This document shows positions 50,756 through 59,834 of a stretch of DNA of 64,000 nt, piece by piece; the stretch's first letter is position 1; each line of letters begins with the position of its first letter. Made by a program: the position numbers and the translations under genes. The notes under the pieces were generated by a model. That model searched no databases and was not told the DNA's origin. It was given only the letters and a program-made list of their open reading frames with translations. Source of the stretch: Brachybacterium sacelli (GTDB lineage: Bacteria > Actinomycetota > Actinomycetes > Actinomycetales > Dermabacteraceae); the NCBI RefSeq assembly GCF_017876545.1, contig NZ_JAGIOD010000001.1:1116001-1180000 (forward strand), read 5' to 3'.

Positions 50756-52510
50756 ATGGCCCGCTCGTCGTTCGCCCAGCTCCTCGTCACCCAGCTCCGC
50801 GATCTCGGCGTCGAGCGCATCTTCGGGGTGGTCGGCGACTCCCTGAACCCGGTGGTGGATGCCGTGCGCACCACCGAGGGAATCGAGTGGGTGCACGTGC
50901 GCAATGAGGAGGCAGGGGCCTTCGCCGCCGGCGCCGAAGCGCGGCTGACCGGCAAGCTCGCCGTCTGTGCCGGCTCCTGCGGGCCCGGCAACACCCACCT
51001 GATCCAGGGTCTGTTCGACGCCCATCGCGACGGTGCTCCGGTGCTCGCCATCGCCTCCCACATCCCGTCGGAGAAGATCGGCACCGGCTTCTTCCAGGAG
51101 ACCCACCCGGAGATGCTCTTCCGCGAGTGCTCCCACTTCTGCGAGATGGTCAACTCCGGTGAGCACGGCGCCACCATGCTCCACGTCGCCGTGCAGACCG
51201 CGATCGCCAAGAGCGGCGTGTCCGTGCTCGTCCTGCCCGGTGACGTCGCCGACGAAGAGGTCGACGGCCCGCTGACCCGCGAGCTCGCCACCGAGTTCGG
51301 TCGCGTCCAGCCCGCGCCGGCCCCCGTCGGCCGCCTCGCCGAGATGATCGACGCCGCCGGCACCGTCACGCTGTTCACCGGCGCCGGGGTGCGCGGGGCC
51401 CGTGAGGAGGTGCTCGAGCTCGCCGAGGCGGTCAAGTCACCCATCGGCCACGCCTTCGGCGGCAAGGAGTGGATGCAGTACGACAACCCCTACGACGTCG
51501 GCATGAGCGGCCTGCTGGGCTACGGCGCCTGCTACGACGCCATGCACGAGGCCGATCTGGTGATCCTGCTCGGCACCGACTTCCCCTACACCGAGTTCCT
51601 GCCCGGGCGTCCCGGGGCGAAGAACCCGCCGAAGGTGGTCCAGATCGACGCCGAGGCCTCCCGGCTGGGCCGTCGCATCCCCCTGGACCTCGCGGTCCAC
51701 GGCGACATCGCCCTCACCCTGCAGGCCGTGCTCCCCCTGCTGACCAGCTCCAAGAGCGCCCGATTCCTGCACCGCATGCTCAAGGCCCATCACAAGGCCC
51801 TCACCGGGGCGGTCTCCGCATACACCAAGAACGTCCAGCGGATGACGCCGATCCACCCGGAGTTCGCCGCCGACGTGCTCGACGACCTCGCCGACGACGA
51901 CGCCGTGTTCACCGTGGACACCGGGATGTGCAATGTGTGGGGCGCCCGCTACATCACCCCCAACGGGAAGCGCCGCGTGTTCGGCTCCTGGCACCACGGC
52001 TCCATGGCCAACGCCCTGCCGCAGGCCATCGGCGCCTCCCTGGCGTTCCCCGACCGGCAGGTGATCTCGATGAGCGGCGACGGCGGGCTCGGCATGCTGA
52101 TGGGCGAGCTGCTGACCGTGAAGCTGCACGACCTCAACACCAAGATCATGGTGTTCAACAATTCCAGCCTCGGCATGGTCAAGCTCGAGATGCTGGTCGA
52201 GGGACTGCCGGACCACGGCACCGACCACGAGGACGTCGACTACGCGGCGATCGCGAAGGGCGTGGGGATCCGCGCCGTGCGCATCACCGACCCCAAGAAG
52301 CTGAAGAAGCAGCTGGCCGAGGCGCTCGCCACCCCGGGGCCGATGCTGATCGACGTGGTCACCGATCCCGACGCGCTGTCGATGCCCCCGAAGATCTCCG
52401 CGCAGCAGATCCGCGGCTTCGCCACCGCCTCGACCAAGATCGTGCTCGGCGGCGGGGTGGGCAAGATGCTCGACATGGCGGCCTCGAACCTCCGCAACAT
52501 GCCGCGCTGA
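50756..52510 (+). CDS. poxB: Pyruvate dehydrogenase (quinone), thiamine-diphosphate enzyme
   Basis: 584 residues. ThDP-binding motif GDGGLGMLMGELLTVKLHDL ... NN, the N-terminal domain with the catalytic Glu (RNEEAGAFAAGAEARLTG), and the FAD-type middle domain of the POX group (VTLFTGAGVRGAREEVLEL). Of the family, PoxB-like proteins match best (acetate formation from pyruvate, membrane-peripheral); acetolactate synthase is less likely since it lacks the usual regulatory partner. ATG at 50756 with AGGAGG upstream; TAGGCT at 50686-50691 gives a leader of about 60 nt. A hairpin terminator follows. Confidence 0.9.
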   Translation: MARSSFAQLLVTQLRDLGVERIFGVVGDSLNPVVDAVRTTEGIEWVHVRNEEAGAFAAGAEARLTGKLAVCAGSCGPGNTHLIQGLFDAHRDGAPVLAIASHIPSEKIGTGFFQETHPEMLFRECSHFCEMVNSGEHGATMLHVAVQTAIAKSGVSVLVLPGDVADEEVDGPLTRELATEFGRVQPAPAPVGRLAEMIDAAGTVTLFTGAGVRGAREEVLELAEAVKSPIGHAFGGKEWMQYDNPYDVGMSGLLGYGACYDAMHEADLVILLGTDFPYTEFLPGRPGAKNPPKVVQIDAEASRLGRRIPLDLAVHGDIALTLQAVLPLLTSSKSARFLHRMLKAHHKALTGAVSAYTKNVQRMTPIHPEFAADVLDDLADDDAVFTVDTGMCNVWGARYITPNGKRRVFGSWHHGSMANALPQAIGASLAFPDRQVISMSGDGGLGMLMGELLTVKLHDLNTKIMVFNNSSLGMVKLEMLVEGLPDHGTDHEDVDYAAIAKGVGIRAVRITDPKKLKKQLAEALATPGPMLIDVVTDPDALSMPPKISAQQIRGFATASTKIVLGGGVGKMLDMAASNLRNMPR

Positions 52511-52546
52511 GCCACGGTCGACCGCCGCCGGCCGACGCGCGGAGCG

Positions 52547-52574
52547 GTCCCGGGATCCGCACGGATCCCGGGAC
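52547..52574 (+). terminator. Hairpin terminator after poxB
   Basis: GTCCCGGGATCCG/CGGATCCCGGGAC, 13-bp complementary arms separated by 2 nt (the innermost pairs cannot form). No T-run, as is common in GC-rich hosts. Confidence 0.6.
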
Positions 52575-52628
52575 GCGGTGTGGAATGCTGGCTCGGAGCC
52601 GACCATCGTCGAAGGAGGTTGCCGTTCC

Positions 52629-53693
52629 ATGGCCTTGATCCATCCGCGCAGCCTGGAGCGCTGGCAGGAGTGGCGCAGCTCGCGGCGCCGTGCCCGGGGC
52701 ATCCATCGCGCCGTTCCCGCACCGCTGCGCCGCGTCGCCGGCGGGACCGAGCCGGGGTCCCCTCCCGGCTACCTGCTGCACACCCGTGAGGGGGACGGCT
52801 CCGAGCGCGTCCTGCTCGGCGTCGACACCTCCTCGGACACCACCCGTGGCGGGCTGCTGGTGGCCCTGTCCTACCTGCACGGCACCGCCCTGGTGCTCAC
52901 GCCCGCCGGTCTGGACCTGCCCGAGCTGTCCGGCCCCGACTGGGAGCACGAGCATCTCGAGGACCCCCGTGCCACTCTCGACCAGCTCGGCATCTCCTCC
53001 GCGCTCACGCTCGGCTGGCACCTCGACGTCGGCCGCCTGATCCACGAGTGGACCCTCGCCTCCGACGTCCCGAGCGCGGTCGTCCAGCACGACGTGCTCT
53101 CCCCGTTCGCGCCGCCGCTCCCACCACGCACCACCTTCCTCGCCTGGTCAGAGGCTGACGGGGACTTCCAGCGCGCCGGGCGCGATGACGTCGAGGTGCG
53201 GGTGGTCGGATCCCAGCGCCTGTGGCAGGCCGCCCACGCCAATTCGGAGGGTCCCGAAGTGCTCGAGGACCGCCCCGTGTTCCTGGGCCAGCTGGCCTCG
53301 ATCGAGCTGCCGCGCCGGCTCACCCTCGGTGCCGCCCACGCCTACTGCCGCTCCCTCGACGCGCTCTATCAGCCGGGCCCCGAGGAGACCGACCGCCTCT
53401 CCCGCGCCGCCCATGCCCTGCTGCGACGCCGCGGGGTCGAGCTGCAGCTCCCCCCGCTCCCGGTCGCGCGTCTGGAACGGCCCGTGGTGGCGGTGTACTC
53501 CGCCGACGTCCTCGAGGCTGCGGTGCGCGGCCTGCCCGCCTGGGTGCACGGTCCACGGATGCCCTCCTGGGTCCACGAGCAGTGGGAGCGCTACGGAATG
53601 CGCCGCAGCGGCGGTGAGCCCACCCCCGCCCCGCCGCAGGACGCGGACGAGCCCGCCCGCCTGATCGCCCAGATCCTCGAGGGCACTGCGTGA
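52629..53693 (+). CDS. Conserved hypothetical protein coupled to manA
   Basis: 354 residues. No signal or membrane segment. Blocks such as SYLHGTALVLTPAGL, VVQHDVLSPFAPPLPPRTTFLAWSEADG and VEVRVVGSQRLWQAA have the alternating hydrophobic strands of a Rossmann-like (GT-B-like) fold, but I do not recognise the family. ATG at 52629 with AAGGAGG upstream. Its stop overlaps the manA start by 4 nt, so a role in mannose-phosphate or cell-wall sugar metabolism is likely (inference). Confidence 0.7.
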   Translation: MALIHPRSLERWQEWRSSRRRARGIHRAVPAPLRRVAGGTEPGSPPGYLLHTREGDGSERVLLGVDTSSDTTRGGLLVALSYLHGTALVLTPAGLDLPELSGPDWEHEHLEDPRATLDQLGISSALTLGWHLDVGRLIHEWTLASDVPSAVVQHDVLSPFAPPLPPRTTFLAWSEADGDFQRAGRDDVEVRVVGSQRLWQAAHANSEGPEVLEDRPVFLGQLASIELPRRLTLGAAHAYCRSLDALYQPGPEETDRLSRAAHALLRRRGVELQLPPLPVARLERPVVAVYSADVLEAAVRGLPAWVHGPRMPSWVHEQWERYGMRRSGGEPTPAPPQDADEPARLIAQILEGTA

Positions 53694-54898
53694 GCATGCT
53701 CGCGCTCGACGGCCACCTGGAGCACTACTCGTGGGGCTCGGCCACGGCGCTTCCGCAGTTCCTGGGCCGCGAGGGCGACGGCACACCCTGGGCCGAGGTG
53801 TGGTTCGGCGCCCATCCGCTCGCGCCCGCCTCCGTTCCCGACGGCCGCCGCCTCGATGACGTGATCGCCGACGATCCCGCGGGGACGCTGGGCACCGACG
53901 TGGGTCGCGCCTTCTGCGACCGCCTGCCCTACCTGCTGAAGGTGATCGCCCCGGAGCGCCCGCTGTCCCTGCAGGTCCACCCCACCCGGGAGCACGCCGC
54001 GGAGTCCTTCGCCGCGGAGAACGCCGCCGGCCTGGCCCTGGACTCGCCGCTGCGCACCTCACGCGACGCCAACCACAAGCCGGAGATGCTGGTCGCCCTG
54101 ACCCGCTTCACCGCGCTGTGCGGCTTCCGCACCCCGCGCCGGGCCGCCGTGATCCTTCAGGGCCTGGGCACCGATCTCACCGACCGTCTCCACGGTCTGC
54201 TGGTCGACAACCCCACCGCGCACGGGATGCGGGCCGCCTTCCGCACCCTGGTCTCGGCCCCGATGCGCCCGAGTGCGCAGGCGGTGGGGGAGGTGGTCGA
54301 GGCCTGCCGGGCCCGCGCCGACGGAGGCGCCTCGCCCTCGCCCCGCATCGACGGCTTCGTCACCCTGCTCGCCGAGCACCATCCGGGAGACCCCGGCGTG
54401 GTTGCCGCGCTGCTGCTGAACCCGGTCACGCTGCAGCCCGGGGAGGCGATGTACGTGCCCGCCGGTGCGCTGCACGCCTACATCCACGGGATGGGGCTGG
54501 AGGTGATGGCCGCCAGCGACAACGTGCTGCGCGCGGGCCTGACACCGAAGAAGGTCGACGCCGACGAGGTGCTCCAGTGCGTCAGCGTCACCGCCGCGCC
54601 GCCGCTGCGGGTCGCCCCCGAGCGGCAGACCCCGACATCGATCGCCTACTACGCACCGGTCGACGACTTCGAACTGGCGCTGACCGAGCTCACGGGGCCG
54701 GAGGTCCCGGCGCACGAGCCGCTGCGGGTCCCGGGCTCCGGGCCGCGGATCGTGCTGGGCCTCGAGGGGAGGATGACCCTCGAGACGGACGCCGGGGCCC
54801 ACCCCCTGGCCGCCGGGCAGGCAGTGTTCGTCCCGGCGGCCGACGGGACCCTGCGCGCCCACGGCCAGGGTCGGTTCGCCCAGGCCAGCGTGCCCTGA
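53690..54898 (+). CDS. manA: Mannose-6-phosphate isomerase, class I
   Basis: 402 residues. GTG start at 53690 overlaps the previous stop (GTGA); ATG at 53696 is a second choice. Zinc and active-site blocks are present: LSLQVHPTREHAAESF, NHKPEMLVALTRFTALCGFR, PAGALHAYIHGMGLEVMAASDNVLRAGLTPK. It converts fructose-6-P and mannose-6-P, supplying mannose for cell-surface glycans. Typical length for the family. Confidence 0.93.
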   Translation: MSMLALDGHLEHYSWGSATALPQFLGREGDGTPWAEVWFGAHPLAPASVPDGRRLDDVIADDPAGTLGTDVGRAFCDRLPYLLKVIAPERPLSLQVHPTREHAAESFAAENAAGLALDSPLRTSRDANHKPEMLVALTRFTALCGFRTPRRAAVILQGLGTDLTDRLHGLLVDNPTAHGMRAAFRTLVSAPMRPSAQAVGEVVEACRARADGGASPSPRIDGFVTLLAEHHPGDPGVVAALLLNPVTLQPGEAMYVPAGALHAYIHGMGLEVMAASDNVLRAGLTPKKVDADEVLQCVSVTAAPPLRVAPERQTPTSIAYYAPVDDFELALTELTGPEVPAHEPLRVPGSGPRIVLGLEGRMTLETDAGAHPLAAGQAVFVPAADGTLRAHGQGRFAQASVP

Positions 54899-54907
54899 GC
54901 CGTTCCC

Positions 54908-55969
54908 TCACTCCGCGGGTGCCGACAGCTCGCCCTCGTCCTGCGCGCTGCGCAGCTGGGTGCGGATGTCCTCGACGAACTCGATGACCGCGCTGCCGCC
55001 GCTGACCGGCCCGCCCGCGAGGAGGCCGTCGGCCCCGAGCAGCACGGCGCCGGGCGCACCGCGACCGCCGAGGGCTTCGCGCGCGCTGAACTGCGGGTCG
55101 TGCAGAGCATGCTCGCCGACCCGTTCGAGAGTCCGCTCGCGCAGCTGGTCCGGGGGGCGGGAGAGCACGGTCCGCACCTGGAGGAAGGGCGAGAGCTCCT
55201 CGATCCAGGCCGGCACCTCGTCGAGCACGCGCTCGCAAGGCCCGCAGCCCTCGCTGACGAACACCAGCAGCGCCGCCTGCTGGGCGGTGAGCTGTCGCAG
55301 GGTGACCAGCTGCCCGTCCGGGCGCTGCAGCACCCCCGCGGGGATGGCGGTGCGCTCGTAGTCGAGCATCTCCTGCTCGTCCTCGAGCCCTTCGACGTCC
55401 GCGGAGTGCTCCCGGGTGGCGGCGGTGGAGGAGGCCCCCGGCTCCGGCTCCGAGGCTGTCGTCCCGCCGAGCGCGAGTGCGGTCAGCGCCACGGTCAGCA
55501 GCAGCACGCCGCCCAGCGTCAGCAGCGTCAGCGGCTGCTGCACGAGGGCGAGGGTCATCTGCCCGGACCCGGCGGCGATGACGCCGAGCACGCCCAGGAT
55601 CGACAGCAGGATGTTGCGGGCGAGGGTGGCGCGCGAGACCGTCGGCGAGGCGAGCGTGCCGAAGCAGGAGCACTCCACCGTCCCCTCCCAGGTCAGAGCG
55701 CGCGCGATGATCGCGAGATAGCTGAGCATCAGCAGCGCGATGACCACCGACACCATCAGCTGCAGCGGGACCGACGGCACCCACACCACCAGCGCCAGCA
55801 CGATCTCCAGCGCCGGCAGCAGGGAGGCGACCGAGCGATGGAACGTGCGCAGGGGCAGCCGCAGGGACGTCATCGCGTCCACGGTGCCCTGCCGCGCCCC
55901 GAGCTTCGTCAGCCCGGAGACCAGCAGTGTCAGGGTCAGCAGGATCGGTGCCGCGATCAGCACGCTCAT
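54908..55969 (-). CDS. MauE-like membrane domain fused to a thioredoxin-like domain
   Basis: 353 residues. Residues 1-180: four or five membrane segments with the MauE signature ECSCFGTL near residue 100. Residues 215-340: thioredoxin-like domain with VFVSEGCGPCERVL (CGPC active site). MauE proteins aid disulfide formation or maturation of methylamine dehydrogenase; this fusion probably moves electrons across the membrane to an extracytoplasmic thioredoxin domain. ATG at 55969 has a GAAGGAC SD. It is divergent from the aldehyde dehydrogenase gene. Confidence 0.8.
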   Translation of the reverse strand: MSVLIAAPILLTLTLLVSGLTKLGARQGTVDAMTSLRLPLRTFHRSVASLLPALEIVLALVVWVPSVPLQLMVSVVIALLMLSYLAIIARALTWEGTVECSCFGTLASPTVSRATLARNILLSILGVLGVIAAGSGQMTLALVQQPLTLLTLGGVLLLTVALTALALGGTTASEPEPGASSTAATREHSADVEGLEDEQEMLDYERTAIPAGVLQRPDGQLVTLRQLTAQQAALLVFVSEGCGPCERVLDEVPAWIEELSPFLQVRTVLSRPPDQLRERTLERVGEHALHDPQFSAREALGGRGAPGAVLLGADGLLAGGPVSGGSAVIEFVEDIRTQLRSAQDEGELSAPAE

Positions 55970-56051
55970 CGTCGAAGTCCTTCCTCGTCGGCCCGGCCGA
56001 GGGGCCGTCGTTCCCACCATTGTCCGGGATCCGCAGCTCCGGTGCGGCGCC

Positions 56052-56057
56052 TACCCT
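56052..56057 (+). promoter_or_regulatory. -10 box of the aldehyde dehydrogenase gene
   Basis: TACCCT, 6 nt before the ATG at 56064; leaderless layout. Confidence 0.5.
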
Positions 56058-56063
56058 GGGAGC

Positions 56064-57515
56064 ATGCCGACCGACACGAACGCCCCTGTGCATCCCGCCT
56101 CCGAGCCCGGCGACGGTGCGGACCCTGCGGCGCACACGGGCATCACCGCTGACGTCGCCGCGCTGAGGGTCTCCTTCGACGCCGGCACCACCCGCGACAT
56201 CAGCGCGCGCCTGGCGCAGCTCGACGCCCTGCGTCGGGGTCTGCGCCGGGAGAACCGGCGCCTGACCCAGGCCCTCGCGCAGGACCTCGGCAAGAACCGC
56301 ACCGAGGCCGCGATCACCGAGATCGGCGCGGTCATGCAGGAGATCTCCCACGTGACCAAGCACTTGAGGAGCTGGCTGCGCCCCGAGAAGCTCTCCCTCG
56401 GCGCCCTGCTGGCTCCCGCCTCCGGGGAGGTGCGCCGCGAACCGCTCGGGCTCACCCTGATCATCGCGCCCTGGAACTATCCGCTGAACCTCACCCTCTC
56501 CCCGCTGGTCGCCGCGCTCGCCGGCGGCAACACCGCGATTATCAAGCCCAGCGAAGTCGCCCCGGCGACCTCGGCGGCGCTCGCCCATCTGCTGCGCACC
56601 TACCTCGACCCTGCCTGGGTACGGGTGACCGAGGGGGCGGTGGAGGAGACCACGGCGCTGCTGCAGCAGCGCTTCGACCTCATCTTCTACACGGGCAACG
56701 GGACCGTCGGCCGGGTCGTGGCGCGCGCCGCCGCCGAGCACCTGACCCCGACGGTGCTCGAACTGGGCGGGAAGTCGCCCGTGTTCGTCGACGAGGGCGT
56801 CGACCTCGCCGTCACGGCGCGCCGCATCGTGTGGGGGAAGTTCACCAACACCGGGCAGACCTGCGTGGCGCCGGACTACCTGATGGCCACCCCGCGCACC
56901 CTCGAGAAGCTCCTGCCGCACCTGCGCCGGGCCGTGCGCGAGATGTACGGCAGGGACCCGCGCCGCAGCCGGGACTACGGGCGCCTGGTCAGCGAGAAGC
57001 ACTTCGACCGGGTGCTCTCGCTGATCGACGACGAGCGGGCCGTCCTCGGCGGCACGGGCCAGGCCGACCGCGCCGACCGTTATCTCGCGCCCACGCTCAT
57101 GACGGGCGTGGACTGGGACGACCCGGTCATGGGTGAGGAGATCTTCGGGCCCGTCCTGCCCCTGCTCGCCGTCGACGGGCCGGACGAGGCGATCGCCCGC
57201 ATCCGCGAGCGGGACAAGCCCCTGACCGCGTACGTGTTCACCGACCGTGCGGCGATCCAGGAGCGCTTCGCGACCGAGACCTCTTCGGGCTCGCTCGCCG
57301 TGGGGATGGCCCTCGCCCACATCGGCACCCCGACCCTGCCGTTCGGCGGGGTGGGGGAGTCGGGGAGCGGCGCCTACCACGGGCGGGCAGGACTCGAGGC
57401 GTTCACCCACGCCAAGCCCGTCGCCCGCAAGGCCCTCACGCCCGACACCCTGCGGATCGTCTACCCGCCGTACACGCGGGCGAAACGGGCCCTGGTGAAG
57501 CGCCTGTTCCGCTGA
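56064..57515 (+). CDS. Aldehyde dehydrogenase, class 3 (fatty/aromatic aldehyde) type
   Basis: 483 residues. LIIAPWNYPLNLTLSP at the coenzyme site, VLELGGKSPVFVDE (catalytic Glu), NTGQTCVAPDY with the nucleophile Cys, and GEEIFGPVLPLL. The class 3 layout (shorter N-terminus, no C-terminal oligomer strand) fits oxidation of medium/long or aromatic aldehydes with NAD(P). ATG at 56064 follows TACCCT by 6 nt. Its neighbour on the right is the P450/TetR unit on the other strand, so joint use on a hydrocarbon-derived aldehyde is possible. Confidence 0.9.
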   Translation: MPTDTNAPVHPASEPGDGADPAAHTGITADVAALRVSFDAGTTRDISARLAQLDALRRGLRRENRRLTQALAQDLGKNRTEAAITEIGAVMQEISHVTKHLRSWLRPEKLSLGALLAPASGEVRREPLGLTLIIAPWNYPLNLTLSPLVAALAGGNTAIIKPSEVAPATSAALAHLLRTYLDPAWVRVTEGAVEETTALLQQRFDLIFYTGNGTVGRVVARAAAEHLTPTVLELGGKSPVFVDEGVDLAVTARRIVWGKFTNTGQTCVAPDYLMATPRTLEKLLPHLRRAVREMYGRDPRRSRDYGRLVSEKHFDRVLSLIDDERAVLGGTGQADRADRYLAPTLMTGVDWDDPVMGEEIFGPVLPLLAVDGPDEAIARIRERDKPLTAYVFTDRAAIQERFATETSSGSLAVGMALAHIGTPTLPFGGVGESGSGAYHGRAGLEAFTHAKPVARKALTPDTLRIVYPPYTRAKRALVKRLFR

Positions 57516-57544
57516 GCGGTCGGAGCTGCCGCCGCCTCGGGAGA

Positions 57545-58294
57545 TCACACGGTGGGGTCCGGGTCTCCCGAGTGCTCGGAGGGCGCTGAGTCCGAGGGGT
57601 CCGCCGCGCACTCCGGGACGTGCGTGAGGATCGCGGTGACGGAGTGGATGAGGACCTCGCTGACTAGTTCCCAGTCGGCGGGCGTCCCGGAGTGGTGCGC
57701 GAGGCGCTCCTGCTCGGCGCAGGTGTGGATGACCATGTTCCGCAGCACGTGCTGTCGCATCTCGACGGTGCCCTCGGGGGCGGCGGCGATCTGCGGCCAC
57801 ATGGCGGAGAACGCCTGGCGCATCGTCGGTCCCAGCGTCGTCTCGAACAGCCTGGTGCGTACCAGCGTCGGGTCGGTGACCACCTGGGCGATGACCCGTG
57901 CGAACCAGCTGGGGGTGCCGAGCCGGGCGAGGTGATCGGTGTAGGGCCGCACCAGGCACTGGACGTAGTCGTGCAGGTGCGGCGACCCCGCGGTGCGCTC
58001 GACCATCCGCTTCATGTCCTGGGCGATCGGGTCGTTGTGCGCGCTCAGCATCGCCTCGAGCAGGTCGGACTTCGTGCCGAGGTAGTAGCCGACGGCGGAG
58101 TTGTTGGCCGAACCTGCCGCCTCGGCGACCTGCCGGTTGGACACCTCGGAGATCCCGTGGGTGGCGTAGAGGCGTTCCGCGGCGAGCAGCAGCTGCGATC
58201 GCGTGGTGTCGGCCTGGGCCTGACGACGCGAGGGCTCGTGCCGCCGGGCGGCGGGCGGCCCGGCCGGCGGGACCTCCGAGGCGTCGGTGTTCAC
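57545..58294 (-). CDS. TetR family regulator coupled to the P450
   Basis: 249 residues. HTH about residues 35-85: TRSQLLLAAERLYATHGISEVSNRQVAEAAGSANNSAVGYYLGTK-type TetR pattern, preceded by a 34-residue basic tail. GTG at 58294 overlaps the P450 stop by 4 nt (GTGA), so regulator and enzyme are cotranscribed. It probably represses the P450/ferredoxin/reductase promoters from the operator-like repeat at 59577. Confidence 0.9.
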   Translation of the reverse strand: MNTDASEVPPAGPPAARRHEPSRRQAQADTTRSQLLLAAERLYATHGISEVSNRQVAEAAGSANNSAVGYYLGTKSDLLEAMLSAHNDPIAQDMKRMVERTAGSPHLHDYVQCLVRPYTDHLARLGTPSWFARVIAQVVTDPTLVRTRLFETTLGPTMRQAFSAMWPQIAAAPEGTVEMRQHVLRNMVIHTCAEQERLAHHSGTPADWELVSEVLIHSVTAILTHVPECAADPSDSAPSEHSGDPDPTV

Positions 58295-59511
58295 CAGCGC
58301 ACCGGAACTTCTTCCAGACCGCCCACCAGCAGGCCCTCGCGCCGCTCGAGCTCGTCCTCGCCGACGGCGAGCTCGAGGGTCGGCAGGCGCTCGAGGAGGG
58401 CGGACAGCACCGTGGCCAGCTCCACCCGGGCCAGGCTCTGGCCGAGGCAGGAGTGCGGACCGGCACCGAAGGTCAGGTGCGGGTTCGGGGACCTCGAGAA
58501 GTCCATCTCGTCGGCATGCTCGAAGAAGCTCTCGTCGCGGTTCGCGGCCGGGATCGCCGAGAGCACCATCGTGTCCGGCTCGATCGTGGTCTCGCCGACC
58601 CGGACCTCCTGCGAGACCCACCGGTGCATGGCGAACCCGAGGTTGGCGTCGAAGCGGAGCGTCTCCTCGACCGCCGCGGGCACCAGGCCGGGATCGGAGA
58701 CCAGCTGTTCCCATCGTTCCCGACGAGTGAGCAGCATGGCGGCCATCTTACCGATCATGTTCGCGGTGGTCTCGTGCCCGGCGATGAGGAGTCCCTTGCC
58801 GGTGTCGACCAGCTCCTGCTGGGACAGCCGGCCGTCGTCCTCGTCCGCGATGACCGTCAGCTCGGACAGCAGATCCTCACCGGGCTGCTCGCGCTTGTGC
58901 TGGACGTGGGCGGTGAGGTACTCGTCGAGCTCACGCATCGCCTGCTCGACGTCGGCCTGCTCGTATCGCGTCAGGTTCAGGAAGTGATCCGACCAGTGGG
59001 CGAAGCGGTCACGGTCCTCGGCGGGCACCCCGAGCAGGTCGCAGATGACGTACACAGGCAGCGGGAAACCCAGCGCGGTGCGCAGGTCAGCCGTGCTGCC
59101 GCCGGCGACCATGTCGTCGATCAGCTCGTCGGTGAGGTGGCGGATGTGCGGGCGCATCGCCTGCATGCGCTTGGCCGTGAACGACCTGCTGAGCAGTCGC
59201 CGCCAGCGCTTGTGGTCCTCGCCGACCATGTTGAGCGAGGAGCCCGAGCCGGGGCTGCTGCCGGCCTTCGCGGTCTCTTCGTCATCGGGGGAGCGGGTGA
59301 ACCGGGGGTCGGACAGCAGGGTCTTGACGTCCTCGTAGCGGGTCAGCAGGAGCGCATCCTCCTGCGGGGTGCGCACGTGCGCCACGGGGCACTGCGCGCG
59401 CAGCTCGGCCCACTCGGTCGGCGGAGCGACGGCGGTGGGCGGTTCGAAGGGGAAGGGCAGGGGGTCCTCTGCGGTGGCACCGGTGATCGGGCAGGTCTTC
59501 GTCGTCGACAT
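58291..59511 (-). CDS. Cytochrome P450
   Basis: 406 residues, soluble bacterial P450. I-helix AGHETT, ExxR in VEETLRF, PERF-like region and the heme-binding FGAGPHSCLGQSLAR (Cys ligand). It needs a ferredoxin and reductase; both are encoded divergently across the promoter gap, making a complete class I system. Substrate unknown. ATG at 59511 with GGAAAGGAAG upstream. Confidence 0.95.
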   Translation of the reverse strand: MSTTKTCPITGATAEDPLPFPFEPPTAVAPPTEWAELRAQCPVAHVRTPQEDALLLTRYEDVKTLLSDPRFTRSPDDEETAKAGSSPGSGSSLNMVGEDHKRWRRLLSRSFTAKRMQAMRPHIRHLTDELIDDMVAGGSTADLRTALGFPLPVYVICDLLGVPAEDRDRFAHWSDHFLNLTRYEQADVEQAMRELDEYLTAHVQHKREQPGEDLLSELTVIADEDDGRLSQQELVDTGKGLLIAGHETTANMIGKMAAMLLTRRERWEQLVSDPGLVPAAVEETLRFDANLGFAMHRWVSQEVRVGETTIEPDTMVLSAIPAANRDESFFEHADEMDFSRSPNPHLTFGAGPHSCLGQSLARVELATVLSALLERLPTLELAVGEDELERREGLLVGGLEEVPVRW

Positions 59512-59576
59512 CTGGTCTTCCTTTCCACTGCCGCGCTGACCGCGGCATTGCGTCGTCGGTGCTACGTTATCGCTAA

Positions 59577-59590
59577 GTCAGTTGCCTGAC
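59577..59590. promoter_or_regulatory. Inverted repeat GTCAG-TTGC-CTGAC, possible TetR operator
   Basis: 5-bp arms with a 4-bp spacer in the middle of the divergent P450/ferredoxin promoter region (59512-59636). A TetR gene is in the P450 operon. No longer palindrome was seen there. Confidence 0.4.
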
Positions 59591-59636
59591 GAATGAAGGG
59601 CGGGCAGCGGAGAAGTGTGCAGCAGAGGAGATGTCG

Positions 59637-59834
59637 TTGAAGGTCGAGGTTGACGAGGACAAGTGCATCGCCGCAGGGCAGTGTGTATTCGCCGCGCCGG
59701 AGGTGTTCGATCAGCGGGACGAGGACGGTGTCGTCGTGGTCCTCGAGGAGCACCCGAGCGCCGACCATGAGCAGTCGGCACGGTCCGCCGCCGCCCTGTG
59801 CCCGGCAGCCGCCATCGAACTGCGCGAGCAGTGA
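59637..59834 (+). CDS. 3Fe-4S-type ferredoxin
   Basis: 65 residues. Cys pattern KCIAAGQCVF...ALCPAAAI: three Cys in the cluster region, as in P450-partner 3Fe-4S ferredoxins. TTG at 59637 is the likely start because AGAGGAG lies 6 nt upstream and the protein then begins MKVEVDEDKC, the family style; the ATG at 59631 directly abuts the SD. Electron donor to the P450, acceptor from the reductase gene that overlaps its stop. Confidence 0.9.
   Translation: MKVEVDEDKCIAAGQCVFAAPEVFDQRDEDGVVVVLEEHPSADHEQSARSAAALCPAAAIELREQ

Noticed and set aside
54690..58466. 1258-codon minus-strand frame
   Set aside because: It runs across the opposite strand of the aldehyde dehydrogenase and out of frame with the MauE, TetR and P450 genes; Arg/Gly/Ala-rich with no domain. 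High GC leaves long false frames.
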